A stretch of DNA of 64,000 nt from Chloroflexota bacterium (GCA_013388855.1 JACAEM010000019.1:1-64000), one strand, 5' to 3'; counted from the first letter of the stretch, positions 41,405-49,940 are shown. The notes: generated by a model not told the origin, from the sequence alone. Program-made: numbers and translations.

Positions 41405-43300
41405 TCACGCAAGCAATGCGTATACCTTATGGTCTGTGGAACCAATATACACAATATCGTCATACACCAACGGCGTGCCGGTGATGGGTCCCTCGGTCCC
41501 GAACTTCCAACGCAGACGTCCCGTGCGATATTCAAGACAATATAAATTGCCATCTACTGATCCGCAATAAAGCGAATCTTTGAACACAACAGGCGAACCA
41601 TTGACCTGGTGTTCTGTACGAAAACGCCAGACTTCCTTCGAAGTTTTGATCTCGACTGCATAGATGAAACCATCTGCCGCGCCGACAAAGACCATGTCAT
41701 CGACAAGGCAGGGGGTGCTGATGGAAGCCTTTCCCAGACGGAACCGCCAGATCACCCAACCGTTGCGCGGGTCGAGCGCGTACAATGTTCCATCCACAGA
41801 TGAGAAAAATAGCGCCTGAGGGGTCCCCACCGTGGAGGATGTGACCGCGCGCTTCGCGCGGAAGCGCCACTTCAAGTCGCCGCGGAAATCAACCGCATAG
41901 TAATCGCCTGTTTCGCAACCGACATACACAAGTTCGTTTTGCACAAACGGGGTCGAGCGGATGGGGTCCGCCGCTTCGAACCGCCATACCATCCGTCCTG
42001 TGTTGAGGTTGACCGCGTGGAGGTGCCGGTCATCCGAGCCGATAAAGACATGTCCCTCAGCAATACGCGGAGAAGAGCGGATTGGTCCATCTGTGTAGTA
42101 GGTCCATACCACCTTGCCGGAGCGGGCACTGACCACGTGCAGACGTTTATCCTCCGAACCGACATAAATATTCCCGTCAAACAAGGCAGGGCGGGAAACG
42201 ATACCGCCATCCGCCGGGTATTTCCACTGGAACTTGCCATCCGCCGCGTTCAACGAATAGAGATTATTATCATAACATCCAATATAAAGCGACCCCTGAA
42301 AGATCGACGGCGTCCCGCGGATTTCATCCTCACACTTGAACGACCACAACGGTTTGATGCCGCCCACGCCCACCGGACCTGTTTGCGGGCCGGCAGCCAG
42401 GCGCACGAGCGCGCCCGTCTTGCGTGCGACCGTGACAAGGGCCTGTTTCATATCCGCCGCACTGCGGAACCGGCTCTCCGGCGCGTATTCCAGCGCCATA
42501 TTAACCACCGTCTCCAGTTCCGCCGACACCGCAGGGTTGATCCGGCGCATGGGACGTTCTGCGAACGAGAACGGAGGTTCGAGACGCGGGTCGCGCCGCG
42601 TCAACGCGTGGTGGATGGTCGCGCCGAGGGCGTAGATGTCAGCCGCGGGCGTGGCTTCGCCGCGATATTGTTCCGGAGGTGAATACCCCTCGGTGCCGAT
42701 CATCGTCCCTTTGATGCCCGATTGGAATACCTTGGCGATCCCAAAATCGACGAGCATCACATCCCCGTTGGAATTGATCATCACATTCGAGGGCTTCATA
42801 TCGCGGAAAATGATCGGGTCCGGTTTGTGGCTGTGCAAATATTCGAGCACGTCGCACAATTCGATTGCCCAGCTTAAGATCTGGTGTTCGGGCAGAAATC
42901 CGTTCGCTTCATTGATGATGGTCTCCATATCCTTGCCGTGGATGAATTCCAGCACAAGGTACGAACGGCTTTCCAGGGAAAAATAATCGAAGATGCGCGG
43001 AATGGATGGGTGGTGGAGCGTGGCAAGCAGATTTGCCTCCCGCTCGAAATTCTGGACAATGGTTTCGCGCACCAAAGGATCGGGAGCGGTATTGATCATT
43101 TCCTTCACCGCCACCAGTTTGGTCACGTTGGGGAAGTGCATGTCTCTGGCGCGATAAACCGAACCCATTCCACCGATCCCGATCACCTCTTGAATCGCAT
43201 AACGCTTGGCGAGGAGAACGCCTGCCTGTAATTGACGCGGGGTGGAAGAGCCTTGATCGCCCTGATCGTCTGATAATTCAGGGAATATTCTTGTTTCCAG
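41405..43300 (-). CDS. Ser/Thr protein kinase with cytoplasmic eight-repeat PQQ-type beta-propeller
   Basis: The kinase domain (about 28-290 counting from 43300) has the G-loop IGIGGMGSVYRARD, catalytic Lys in LVAVKEM, FRDMKPSNVM and DFG. No TM follows. The remaining about 320 residues are eight repeats of about 40, each like (I/V)xSTPxxxxxxVYVGxxDGxLYAxxxxTGxxxWRF. The last lacks its Trp strand and the first supplies it, so the ring closes. The start is uncertain: TTGTCA-N17-TATAAT (43322-43350) is followed by AGGAG and then CTG 43300. The nearest upstream ATG (43375) lies above that promoter with a poor ribosome site. It heads the signalling operon. Confidence 0.88.
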   Translation of the reverse strand: METRIFPELSDDQGDQGSSTPRQLQAGVLLAKRYAIQEVIGIGGMGSVYRARDMHFPNVTKLVAVKEMINTAPDPLVRETIVQNFEREANLLATLHHPSIPRIFDYFSLESRSYLVLEFIHGKDMETIINEANGFLPEHQILSWAIELCDVLEYLHSHKPDPIIFRDMKPSNVMINSNGDVMLVDFGIAKVFQSGIKGTMIGTEGYSPPEQYRGEATPAADIYALGATIHHALTRRDPRLEPPFSFAERPMRRINPAVSAELETVVNMALEYAPESRFRSAADMKQALVTVARKTGALVRLAAGPQTGPVGVGGIKPLWSFKCEDEIRGTPSIFQGSLYIGCYDNNLYSLNAADGKFQWKYPADGGIVSRPALFDGNIYVGSEDKRLHVVSARSGKVVWTYYTDGPIRSSPRIAEGHVFIGSDDRHLHAVNLNTGRMVWRFEAADPIRSTPFVQNELVYVGCETGDYYAVDFRGDLKWRFRAKRAVTSSTVGTPQALFFSSVDGTLYALDPRNGWVIWRFRLGKASISTPCLVDDMVFVGAADGFIYAVEIKTSKEVWRFRTEHQVNGSPVVFKDSLYCGSVDGNLYCLEYRTGRLRWKFGTEGPITGTPLVYDDIVYIGSTDHKVYALLA

Positions 43301-43321
43301 AGAAATTCTCCTATTCGGTAA

Positions 43322-43350
43322 ATTATAGTTTGCAGTCCCATGTTTGACAA
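43322..43350 (-). promoter_or_regulatory. Sigma-70-type promoter of the kinase operon
   Basis: TTGTCA (43345-43350), exactly 17 bp, TATAAT (43322-43327) on the minus strand. It drives the six-gene signalling operon and is the main argument for translation starting at 43300. Confidence 0.65.
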
Positions 43351-43409
43351 CCACCCAAAAGCCTTTTGTTTTCATTTTCGTTTGCCGCCGACACCTTCGA
43401 TCGTCCCCC

Positions 43410-43438
43410 TTGCCGGGAACCCGGTTCTGCGGCACAAT
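43410..43438 (+). promoter_or_regulatory. Promoter of the phosphoesterase gene, probably leaderless
   Basis: TTGCCG (43410-43415), 17 bp, CACAAT (43433-43438), then eight bases to GTG 43447. It is divergent from the kinase promoter 60 bp away. Confidence 0.5.
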
Positions 43439-43446
43439 ACCCTCTT

Positions 43447-44073
43447 GTGAAGATCCTTGCCGTCAGCGATGAAGTCGTGGAACGCCTGTACAGCCTCTGC
43501 AACAACGGACATTTCAGCGATGTCGAATTGATCATTGGGTGTGGAGACCTGCCCTACCCCTACCTCGAAACCCTGATTACTTTTCTGAACGTCCCTTTGA
43601 TGTACGTCCCCGGCAACCATGATCCGGATTATGATCCCGCCCAGACCATCACCTATGCAGAAGGCGGCTCCAACCTGGACTTGAAGCTGGTGCGCTATAA
43701 ACGGTTTTTGATCGGCGGCTTCGGCGGATGCATCCGATACCGTCCCGATGGAGCAAACCAGTACACGCAAACGGAAGCCTACATCAGAGCCTTTCGCATG
43801 CTCCCCCGACTTCTGGTGAATCGCATCCACTACGGGCGCTCCCTCGACATTCTCATCTCACACTCTCCTCCCTTTGGCATCCACGACGATGACACCAGGG
43901 CCCATGAAGGCTTGAAAGCCATTAACTGGCTGATCCGCGTGGCAAAACCGCGTTACCACTTTCACGGACATACCCACTTCCAACGCCGCAACCTGTCGCC
44001 CTCTGAAACAATCCAGGGAATAACAAAGATCATCAACGTTTTCCCCTACAAGGTCATTGAAGTCAGTCATTAA
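43447..44073 (+). CDS. Calcineurin-like metallophosphoesterase
   Basis: 208 residues from GTG 43447, beginning VKILAVSDEV. The metal-binding motifs are degenerate at the first site (SDEV instead of DxH), with GCGDLPY, YVPGNHDP, a later ISHSPP and GHTHFQRR. The missing DxH residue could alter metal use. It hydrolyses phosphate esters or nucleic acid ends; substrate unknown. No ribosome site precedes the GTG, which fits leaderless initiation. The ParB-like gene follows 30 bp on. Confidence 0.85.
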   Translation: MKILAVSDEVVERLYSLCNNGHFSDVELIIGCGDLPYPYLETLITFLNVPLMYVPGNHDPDYDPAQTITYAEGGSNLDLKLVRYKRFLIGGFGGCIRYRPDGANQYTQTEAYIRAFRMLPRLLVNRIHYGRSLDILISHSPPFGIHDDDTRAHEGLKAINWLIRVAKPRYHFHGHTHFQRRNLSPSETIQGITKIINVFPYKVIEVSH

Positions 44074-44103
44074 TCATAAATCAATATTCCGGACTTTAAA
44101 CAA

Positions 44104-45006
44104 ATGAGCAACCTACCCAATAATATTTCCGAACAAGCACGTGCCGATTTTCAACGGGCGCGTTTCAAAGCGTTCATGAACCGCGTTTGGGCGACCATTT
44201 CCGGACAGCCCACCACCCTCCTTTCCTACGACGAGATCAAGGAAAAATTGCACATCGGCGGTCCCATCTATCGGGGAGTGCAGACCGTTCGTGTGGACCA
44301 GATTGCGGGGAGTCTGAACCGCTATCACGAGTTCGACCGCGTCTTCCTGCCAGCCACCGACCAGCTCGCGGCGCGTTGGCAAAGCGTCAACCGCGCCTTC
44401 TATCAGGAAATCAGCCTGCCGCCTGTCGTCCTGTACAAGGTGGGGCAGGTCTACTTTGTCGTGGACGGACATCATCGCGTATCGGTGGCGCGCGAGCAGG
44501 GACAGATCTTCATCGAAGCCGAGGTGCGCGAATGTTCGACGCGCGTCAACATCACGCCCGACATCAAGCCGGAGGACCTGGAAATCCTCCATGACAAAGT
44601 ACACTTCCTCGAACGCACATCCCTCGACCGGCTGGTCCCTGGCGCCAACATCAAACTCACGATCCCTGATGGCTTTGAGCGCATGCTCGAACATATTGCC
44701 GTGCATCGCTACTTCATGGGTCTCGATTGGAAACGCGACATTTCCGAGGAGGAGGCGGTCAGGCATTGGTATGAAACCGTATACCTGCCCGTCGTCAACG
44801 TAATCCGCGACACGGACATTTTGAAGGAATTCCCCGGCAAAACCGAAGGTGATCTGTACCTCTGGGTGCTCGATCATCAACATTATCTTGCAGAGAAGGA
44901 AAATATCCCCCTTCAACCGCCCGAGGAAGCAGCGCGCACCTTCGTGGAAGCCGGGGTGAAAAAGCCGTTAATCAAGAAGAAGGCATCCAAAAACAAACCG
45001 AAATAA
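44104..45006 (+). CDS. ParB/sulfiredoxin-fold protein with extra C-terminal domain
   Basis: 300 residues. The N-terminal region ends in a ParB-like segment YFVVDGHHRVSVAREQG (about 120-137), whose DGHHR matches the conserved box of the ParB N-terminal/DUF4032-type family, known for nucleotide binding. The C-terminal half has no helix-turn-helix that I can see and ends in a Lys-rich tail (KKPLIKKKASKNKPK) that could bind nucleic acid. It precedes the DapA-family gene by 11 bp, so they are one transcript. Function unknown. Confidence 0.8.
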   Translation: MSNLPNNISEQARADFQRARFKAFMNRVWATISGQPTTLLSYDEIKEKLHIGGPIYRGVQTVRVDQIAGSLNRYHEFDRVFLPATDQLAARWQSVNRAFYQEISLPPVVLYKVGQVYFVVDGHHRVSVAREQGQIFIEAEVRECSTRVNITPDIKPEDLEILHDKVHFLERTSLDRLVPGANIKLTIPDGFERMLEHIAVHRYFMGLDWKRDISEEEAVRHWYETVYLPVVNVIRDTDILKEFPGKTEGDLYLWVLDHQHYLAEKENIPLQPPEEAARTFVEAGVKKPLIKKKASKNKPK

Positions 45007-45017
45007 ACGGAGAAAAA

Positions 45018-45926
45018 ATGACATCAGCGCACCCCCTCGCCGGAGTCTACGCCGCGGCGGTCACCCCTCTGAAAAACGATTCTTCCTTGGATCTCGAGTC
45101 TGTCCCCGTTATATTGAAGTTTCTCGCCGACCGGGGCTGTCATGGCGCGGTGCTTTTCGGCACGACCGGAGAGGGACCGTCGTTCTCTCCCACCGAACGC
45201 GAGGCGTTGATGCGCTCCGCGCGCGCCTATCGTCACCAAGTACGCGGCTTCCGTTTGATTGCCGGGACCGGCACCCCAAGCCTCAGCGAGACCATCGAAT
45301 TGACAAAACTCGCCTTCGAACTCGGCTACGATGCTGCGCTGGTGGTGCCTCCCTATTACTTCCGCAAAGCGACTGATGACGGGTTGTTCGCATGGTTCAG
45401 CGCACTTATTAAAAAAGCCGTCCCCACGGATGGGTATTTACTCGGTTACCACTTTCCCAATGTGGCGGGTATCGGATTCTCCATCGACCTGCTCGCGCGT
45501 CTGAAAGATGCCTTCCCGGTCCAATTCGCGGGCATCAAAGACTCCTCACACGATGTCGATCTGGCTCGGACGCTCGGCGAAAAGTTCGGCTCTGACCTTC
45601 TCGTATTGACCGGCACAGACTCCTATCTGCAACTCGCTATGGAGAACAAAGCCGCCGGTTGCATCACCGCGCCCGCCAATCTCATCTCACCCGACCTGCG
45701 CGAGGTGTGGAATGGAATGAACGAAGGCAGGGATATTTCAGAGGTGCAGAAACGCGTGAACGAACAGCGACACATCCTCGAAAAATATCCGCCTTTCCCG
45801 CCGATGCTCAAAGCCCTGTTACACCGGCTGCACGGATTGCCCCGCTGGACTGTCAAACCGCCTCTGGAAGAGGTCAAGAATGAACTGGAAGAACAGGCAG
45901 TGGCCGAAATGCAAACCTTCCTGTAA
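45018..45926 (+). CDS. DapA-family aldolase/synthase
   Basis: Class I aldolase TIM barrel: dihydrodipicolinate synthase, N-acetylneuraminate lyase or KDG aldolase type. 302 residues. It has AAVTPLKND, FGTTGEGPSFSPTER, the Tyr of the catalytic triad in GYHFPNVAG and the Schiff-base Lys in FAGIKDSSHD. The YHFPN box differs from the YNVPGR of true DapA, so a sugar-acid or other aldolase is more likely than lysine synthesis. GGAGA precedes the ATG. Confidence 0.88.
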   Translation: MTSAHPLAGVYAAAVTPLKNDSSLDLESVPVILKFLADRGCHGAVLFGTTGEGPSFSPTEREALMRSARAYRHQVRGFRLIAGTGTPSLSETIELTKLAFELGYDAALVVPPYYFRKATDDGLFAWFSALIKKAVPTDGYLLGYHFPNVAGIGFSIDLLARLKDAFPVQFAGIKDSSHDVDLARTLGEKFGSDLLVLTGTDSYLQLAMENKAAGCITAPANLISPDLREVWNGMNEGRDISEVQKRVNEQRHILEKYPPFPPMLKALLHRLHGLPRWTVKPPLEEVKNELEEQAVAEMQTFL

Positions 45927-45928
45927 AA

Positions 45929-45960
45929 CAAAATCTCCCGCTTTTTGGCGGGAGATTTTG
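45929..45960. terminator. Bidirectional terminator
   Basis: CAAAATCTCCCGC / GGCGGGAGATTTTG stem. It separates the aldolase gene from the convergent znu operon. Confidence 0.85.
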
Positions 45961-45984
45961 TTGATCGGCGCAGTGAACAAGAAA

Positions 45985-46824
45985 CTATCTTCCCGCCATC
46001 TTCTTCCAAACAAAGACCAGCAGAAAGAACACGGTCGCGGTCAATACAATCGCCGCGCCGGAAGCGATACTCAGATAGAACGAAAGATATAGTCCAATGA
46101 TACCCGCCAGCGATGCGAAGGCGGCCGCCAGCATCATCATTGTGGAGAGTCGATGCGTGAGCAGATACGCCGTCGCCGCAGGAGTGACCAGCATGGCGAC
46201 CATCAACGCCACGCCGACGGTTTGCAGCGAGACCGCCACTGTCACGGCGATGAGGGCAAGCAGCAGGTTGTTGAGGAAACCCACGGGCAGGCGCAGCGTC
46301 GCGGCAAGGATCGGGTCAAAGGACAGGGTCATGAACTCCTTATAGAACGCGAAGACGATCAGGAGGACGATCCCGCCGAAGATCAGGATCAACCACAGGC
46401 TTTGCGTCGAGACGCTAAGCACATCCCCAAACAGAAAGTGACTCAAGTCCACAGCGTAACTGCGCACCGTGGAGATCAGCGCCACGCCTAGTGCGAACAT
46501 CCCGGCAAAGACGATGCCGATGGACGTGTCCTCCTTGATCTCGGAATTCTTGCTGATCAGGCCGATGCCCAATGCCGCGATGACAGCAGTCCCCAGCGCC
46601 CACCAAAAGAGGGTATCGCGTGCGCCGCCGCTAACCAGGTATCCCAGTGCGATGCCGGGCAGGATGGTGTGCGCCAATGCATCTCCAAAGAACGCCATGC
46701 CGCGCAGGACAACATAACTGCCGATGACTGCACAGACAATGCCGACCAAAACGGCGGCAATCATGCCGCGTTGCATGAATTCATAGGAGAGGGGGGCGGC
46801 GAGCCAGTCAATGAATGTGGTCAT
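45985..46824 (-). CDS. znuB: Metal ABC transporter permease (ZnuB type)
   Basis: 279 residues. ATG 46824 has AAGGGGAG upstream and overlaps the end of the ATPase gene. About eight TM helices, with the family sequence GSYVVLRGMAFFGDALAHTILPG near the N-terminus and LLVTPAATAYLL in the middle. It imports Zn2+ or Mn2+ with the upstream ATPase and binding protein. Metal choice rests on the regulator and the His-rich partners. Confidence 0.92.
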   Translation of the reverse strand: MTTFIDWLAAPLSYEFMQRGMIAAVLVGIVCAVIGSYVVLRGMAFFGDALAHTILPGIALGYLVSGGARDTLFWWALGTAVIAALGIGLISKNSEIKEDTSIGIVFAGMFALGVALISTVRSYAVDLSHFLFGDVLSVSTQSLWLILIFGGIVLLIVFAFYKEFMTLSFDPILAATLRLPVGFLNNLLLALIAVTVAVSLQTVGVALMVAMLVTPAATAYLLTHRLSTMMMLAAAFASLAGIIGLYLSFYLSIASGAAIVLTATVFFLLVFVWKKMAGR

Positions 46825-47617
46825 GCTCCCCTTCATCACAACAATCGTCCGTACTTAAGATATTTTGTCCGTCCACCGGTTTCAAGCGCCCGCCGTACGC
46901 TCTTAACAGGTTGTCTGTGTGTAACACATTCTGCGGCTCATCGAACGCGATGATCTGATGATTGAGCAGCATGATGCGGTCAAAATGACTGGCTGCCTGG
47001 TCGAGATCGTGAGTCGCCACCATCACCGTGACCTTGTCCTTTTTGAATCTTTCCAACAGGTTGAGAATCCCTTCCTGTGACGGGGCATCGAGACCGGTGA
47101 GCGGTTCGTCCATCAGCATGAGTTCGGCTTCCTGCGCCAGCGCACGGGCAATGAACATGCGTTGCTGCTGTCCGCCGGAGAGCTGGCTGATCTGGCGTTT
47201 GGACAGGTTTGCCAGTTCCACCGTCTCCAGCGCACGATGGACAATATCCCAATCCTTCCTGTGAGGCCAGTTGAACGGACCGAGTTTGGCGGAGCGCCCC
47301 ATCATGACCACATCCGCCACGCTGACAGGGAAATTCCAATCCACCTGGCTGCGCTGGGGGATGTAGCCGATGCAGACATGCCCGCGCGGGCGCGAACCGA
47401 AGATGTTCACTTCGCCAGACTGTGGCTGCAAGACACCGGCAATGGTCTTGATCAACGTGCTCTTACCCGCGCCATTGGGTCCCACAATGGCAACTTGTTC
47501 GCCTTCATGCAAATGAAAGGTGACATCCTCCAGCGCCACGCGCCCGTTGTAGCGAACGGTGAGATGAGAGACAGCCAAAACGGGCTGGTCATGCAAATGA
47601 TCGGAATGCGGGTACAT
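46808..47617 (-). CDS. znuC: Metal ABC transporter ATP-binding protein (ZnuC type)
   Basis: 269 residues. Walker A GPNGAGKST, LSGGQQQR, Walker B LMLMDEPLTGLD and H-loop ATHD. The sequence YIPQRSQVDWNFP is common to Mn/Zn/Fe importers of this class. Unusual metal-binding ends: HSDHLHD at the N-terminus and DDCCDEGEHDHIH at the C-terminus, which could sense cytoplasmic zinc. It begins 5 bp after znuA. Confidence 0.93.
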   Translation of the reverse strand: MYPHSDHLHDQPVLAVSHLTVRYNGRVALEDVTFHLHEGEQVAIVGPNGAGKSTLIKTIAGVLQPQSGEVNIFGSRPRGHVCIGYIPQRSQVDWNFPVSVADVVMMGRSAKLGPFNWPHRKDWDIVHRALETVELANLSKRQISQLSGGQQQRMFIARALAQEAELMLMDEPLTGLDAPSQEGILNLLERFKKDKVTVMVATHDLDQAASHFDRIMLLNHQIIAFDEPQNVLHTDNLLRAYGGRLKPVDGQNILSTDDCCDEGEHDHIH

Positions 47618-47622
47618 GTAAA

Positions 47623-48561
47623 TTATTGTAACGCTTTTACCAATTCCGAAACGTTGTATTTCATCATCTCGATGTAGGTCGCCGCAGGAGCGCCATCCGT
47701 CAACGACTCGAGACGCAGGCTCGTCACCACCTGCACACCGGTCTCCTCTGCGATCTGGTTGGCAAGCGCGTTGTTCTCCACATCGCTGAGGAAGATGGCA
47801 GGCGCGCCCGAAGATCGGATCGCCTCAATCACCTCGGCAATCTCTTGTGCAGAGGCGCTGGCATCGGAGCTGAAACTCGGCAGGATGGTATCCACGATGG
47901 TAAACCCGTAGCGCTCGGCAAAATATCCCATCGATTCATGATTGGTAACCAGCAAACGGCGTTCCACAGGGATGGTTTCCACCTGTTCCTTGATCCAGGC
48001 ATCAAGCCCCATCAATTGCGCGATGTACGTGTCGGCATTGGCTTTGTAGATTTCGGCGCCTTCAGGATCAGCCTGAATCAACCCGTCCCGGATGTTTTCC
48101 ACATAGGTGACAACCAGGTTCGGGTCAAGCCACATGTGTGGATCACCCGCCTCATGCTCATGTTCATCGTCTGATTCCGTTTCTCCGGCATGTTCCTCCA
48201 TCTGATGCGGTTCCAGCCTGGCGGTCGCGGTAATGACCAGCCGTTCGCCATCTGCGTTTTCCAATAATGGCTCAATGAAATGCTCATACTCAATGCCGTT
48301 CAGGATCAAGACAGTGCTTTTCGAGATCTTCACCACATCGGCAGGAGTGGTCTGATAGGCATGAGGGTCCGCATCGACTGGCAGCAGGGAATCCACGTTC
48401 AGGCGGTCACCTGCGACATGTTGGGCAATATCTGCCAGGAAGGTGGTGGAGGCGAGCACGCTCAGGGTTGAGTCGCTACTTTGAGAGGCAGATCCGCACG
48501 CGGCGAGGAGAAGAGCCGCAAGGGTCATCGCAACAATAATGGAATTGAAAATCTTTTTCAT
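47623..48561 (-). CDS. znuA: Metal-binding lipoprotein (ZnuA type)
   Basis: 312 residues from ATG 48561 (GGGAG 6 bp upstream). The lipoprotein signal ends LLLAAC. The cluster A-I fold carries the metal His ligands in DPHAYQ, an acidic His-rich loop with DDEHEHEAGDPHMWLDPN, NHESMGYFAERY, and an Asp near ILPSFSSD. The His-rich loop before DPHMW is typical of zinc binders. Hairpins of the fur/zur terminator lie just upstream. Confidence 0.93.
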   Translation of the reverse strand: MKKIFNSIIVAMTLAALLLAACGSASQSSDSTLSVLASTTFLADIAQHVAGDRLNVDSLLPVDADPHAYQTTPADVVKISKSTVLILNGIEYEHFIEPLLENADGERLVITATARLEPHQMEEHAGETESDDEHEHEAGDPHMWLDPNLVVTYVENIRDGLIQADPEGAEIYKANADTYIAQLMGLDAWIKEQVETIPVERRLLVTNHESMGYFAERYGFTIVDTILPSFSSDASASAQEIAEVIEAIRSSGAPAIFLSDVENNALANQIAEETGVQVVTSLRLESLTDGAPAATYIEMMKYNVSELVKALQ

Positions 48562-48630
48562 TAAGAACTCCCAATTTTCATCCCCCGCCATTTGGCGAGG
48601 GATGGTTTGATCAGGGAACGATCTTCCTGA

Positions 48631-49047
48631 TCATTTACATTTTTCACACAGACCGAACAATTGCAGCCAATGTTCCTGGATCTGGTAACCGGTCCTTTGC
48701 TCAATGGATTCGGTTAACGGTTTTAGATCGTCGCCGTCGAAGAACTCCACCTGCCCGCATTGTTTGCAGAGCAAAAGGTGCTGATGACCATGCCCGGCAG
48801 AAATGAATGCCTGGCAGCCATGCGGCTGATGCACACGCTGGATGAGGTGCAGTTCCTCCAGCTTTTCGAGCGTGCGGTACACCGTGACCAGCCCAAGCGC
48901 GCTATATCGTTGGCGCGCCAGGTCGAAGACCTCAACGGGGGTGAGGGCACGGGGGGAGCCTTGCACGGTCTCGACGACCGCCCGGCGTGCGCTTGTGACA
49001 CGACAGCCATTATCCTGCAACTGGTTTAGCCAAGAAGTATCAGTCAT
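48631..49047 (-). CDS. Fur-family metalloregulator, probably Zur
   Basis: 138 residues from ATG 49047. A winged helix (VTSARRAVVETVQGSPRALT, then TVYRTLEKLEELHLI) and the metal-binding domain with HGHQHLLLCKQCGQVE and C-terminal CEKC, two CxxC pairs for structural zinc. It heads fur/zur-znuA-znuC-znuB on one strand, so zinc-dependent repression of its own uptake operon is the simplest reading. A perfect inverted repeat sits in its promoter. The assignment to zinc over manganese or iron is inference. Confidence 0.9.
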   Translation of the reverse strand: MTDTSWLNQLQDNGCRVTSARRAVVETVQGSPRALTPVEVFDLARQRYSALGLVTVYRTLEKLEELHLIQRVHQPHGCQAFISAGHGHQHLLLCKQCGQVEFFDGDDLKPLTESIEQRTGYQIQEHWLQLFGLCEKCK

Positions 49048-49060
49048 AAACACTCTTTTT

Positions 49061-49081
49061 TGAAATTGAAAATCAATTTCA
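49061..49081 (-). promoter_or_regulatory. Fur/Zur-type operator
   Basis: Perfect 9-3-9 inverted repeat: TGAAATTGA, three A on the plus strand, TCAATTTCA. It is 13 bp upstream of the regulator's ATG and overlaps the likely -10 (TTGTAC-N17-TTCAAT on the minus strand), the position expected for autorepression of the whole znu operon. Confidence 0.7.
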
Positions 49082-49096
49082 ATAATTGTACAAAAG

Positions 49097-49127
49097 AAAA
49101 AACAGGGCGTCAAGAGAAGCCGCCCTG
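49097..49127 (-). terminator. Terminator of the two-gene operon 49139-49879
   Basis: Minus strand CAGGGCG / CGCCCTG stem followed by TTTTTT. Confidence 0.8.
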
Positions 49128-49138
49128 CTCTTTTCAGA

Positions 49139-49315
49139 TCAACTTTGCCAGGTAATGGTGTGATAGACCACAGAGCCAGCAACCAGCACGGTGACTACGA
49201 TTCCTGTGATCTTCGAGACCGGTTTGCGTTCCTCCTTCGGTTTGGCGAGCTGGTTGGCATTGAGTTTTGCTCCTAAGGCAGCGACGGCGGGAATGGCGGC
49301 ACAGAACATACACAT
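49139..49315 (-). CDS. Small Cys-containing membrane protein
   Basis: 58 residues from ATG 49315 (AGGAG 6 bp upstream). It begins MCMFCAAIPAVAALG, with two Cys at the start of a hydrophobic segment, then a basic linker (KPKEERKPVSK) and a C-terminal TM helix (about 37-55). No family recognised. It follows the HEAT-like gene by 9 bp. Confidence 0.65.
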   Translation of the reverse strand: MCMFCAAIPAVAALGAKLNANQLAKPKEERKPVSKITGIVVTVLVAGSVVYHTITWQS

Positions 49316-49324
49316 AAACAACTC

Positions 49325-49879
49325 CTATTCCTTATCCAGGTCGGCGCTTTCGTTCGGGAGCACTTCCTTCTTGAGCAGGAAGTATGCACCGGTGAAGTGA
49401 TCGTCCACACTGCCAACGAGCAGGGCACGCCGCGTCGGGAGCATATGGACCACTTCCCAACCTTCGAGCCCGCGGTCATCCAGTGCAGGGACTTCGAAAC
49501 CTCTGCCCAATGGGTCGTCGCCCATTAGAGCACCGGCCGCAATATAGATCATCTTGTAGCGATAGACCTTACCGCCTGATTGAAGCCGCTTCTTCGCGGA
49601 CTCTAGGCGGGCGCGGTGCTCACTCTCGCGTTCCGCTTCGACTTCGCGGCGCATCCGTTGCATCTCAGGCGATTCAAGGATCTCCTGCGCCACTTCGAGG
49701 ATGGATTCGTCGTCGCTGAGCGTAGCGGTCACGATGAACTCATACCCGCGCCGGTCTCCCAGTTTGACAAGTCCCTCCGCCGCATCGAGTTGGGTCATCC
49801 AATCTTCGTCTTCCGTCATCAATTCATAGAGCGTTTCGACATCGCGCATGGCGACAAGGTCGTTGATCTCTGTTCTCAT
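49325..49879 (-). CDS. HEAT-like repeat protein with C-terminal DUF4177-like domain
   Basis: 184 residues. ATG 49879 has AGGAGG 6 bp upstream. The N-terminal two helical pairs (LYELMTEDEDWMTQLDAAEG, LGDRRGYEFI) look HEAT-like. A charged coiled segment follows, then a small beta domain (YRYKMIYIAAGALM, GLEGWEVVHMLPTRRALLVG, FLLKKEV) resembling DUF4177. Function unknown. It is divergent from the cyclase gene. Confidence 0.72.
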   Translation of the reverse strand: MRTEINDLVAMRDVETLYELMTEDEDWMTQLDAAEGLVKLGDRRGYEFIVTATLSDDESILEVAQEILESPEMQRMRREVEAERESEHRARLESAKKRLQSGGKVYRYKMIYIAAGALMGDDPLGRGFEVPALDDRGLEGWEVVHMLPTRRALLVGSVDDHFTGAYFLLKKEVLPNESADLDKE

Positions 49880-49940
49880 GGTTCCTCCTGTAAACCAATA
49901 TGCCCGCATTGTATCACCCTGTCGAACATTACTTATTTGT

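Noticed and set aside
45018-45926. Aldolase considered as DapA of lysine synthesis
   Set aside because: The active-site Tyr region is YHFPN rather than YNVPGR, and no other lysine genes are close, so only the superfamily is assigned.
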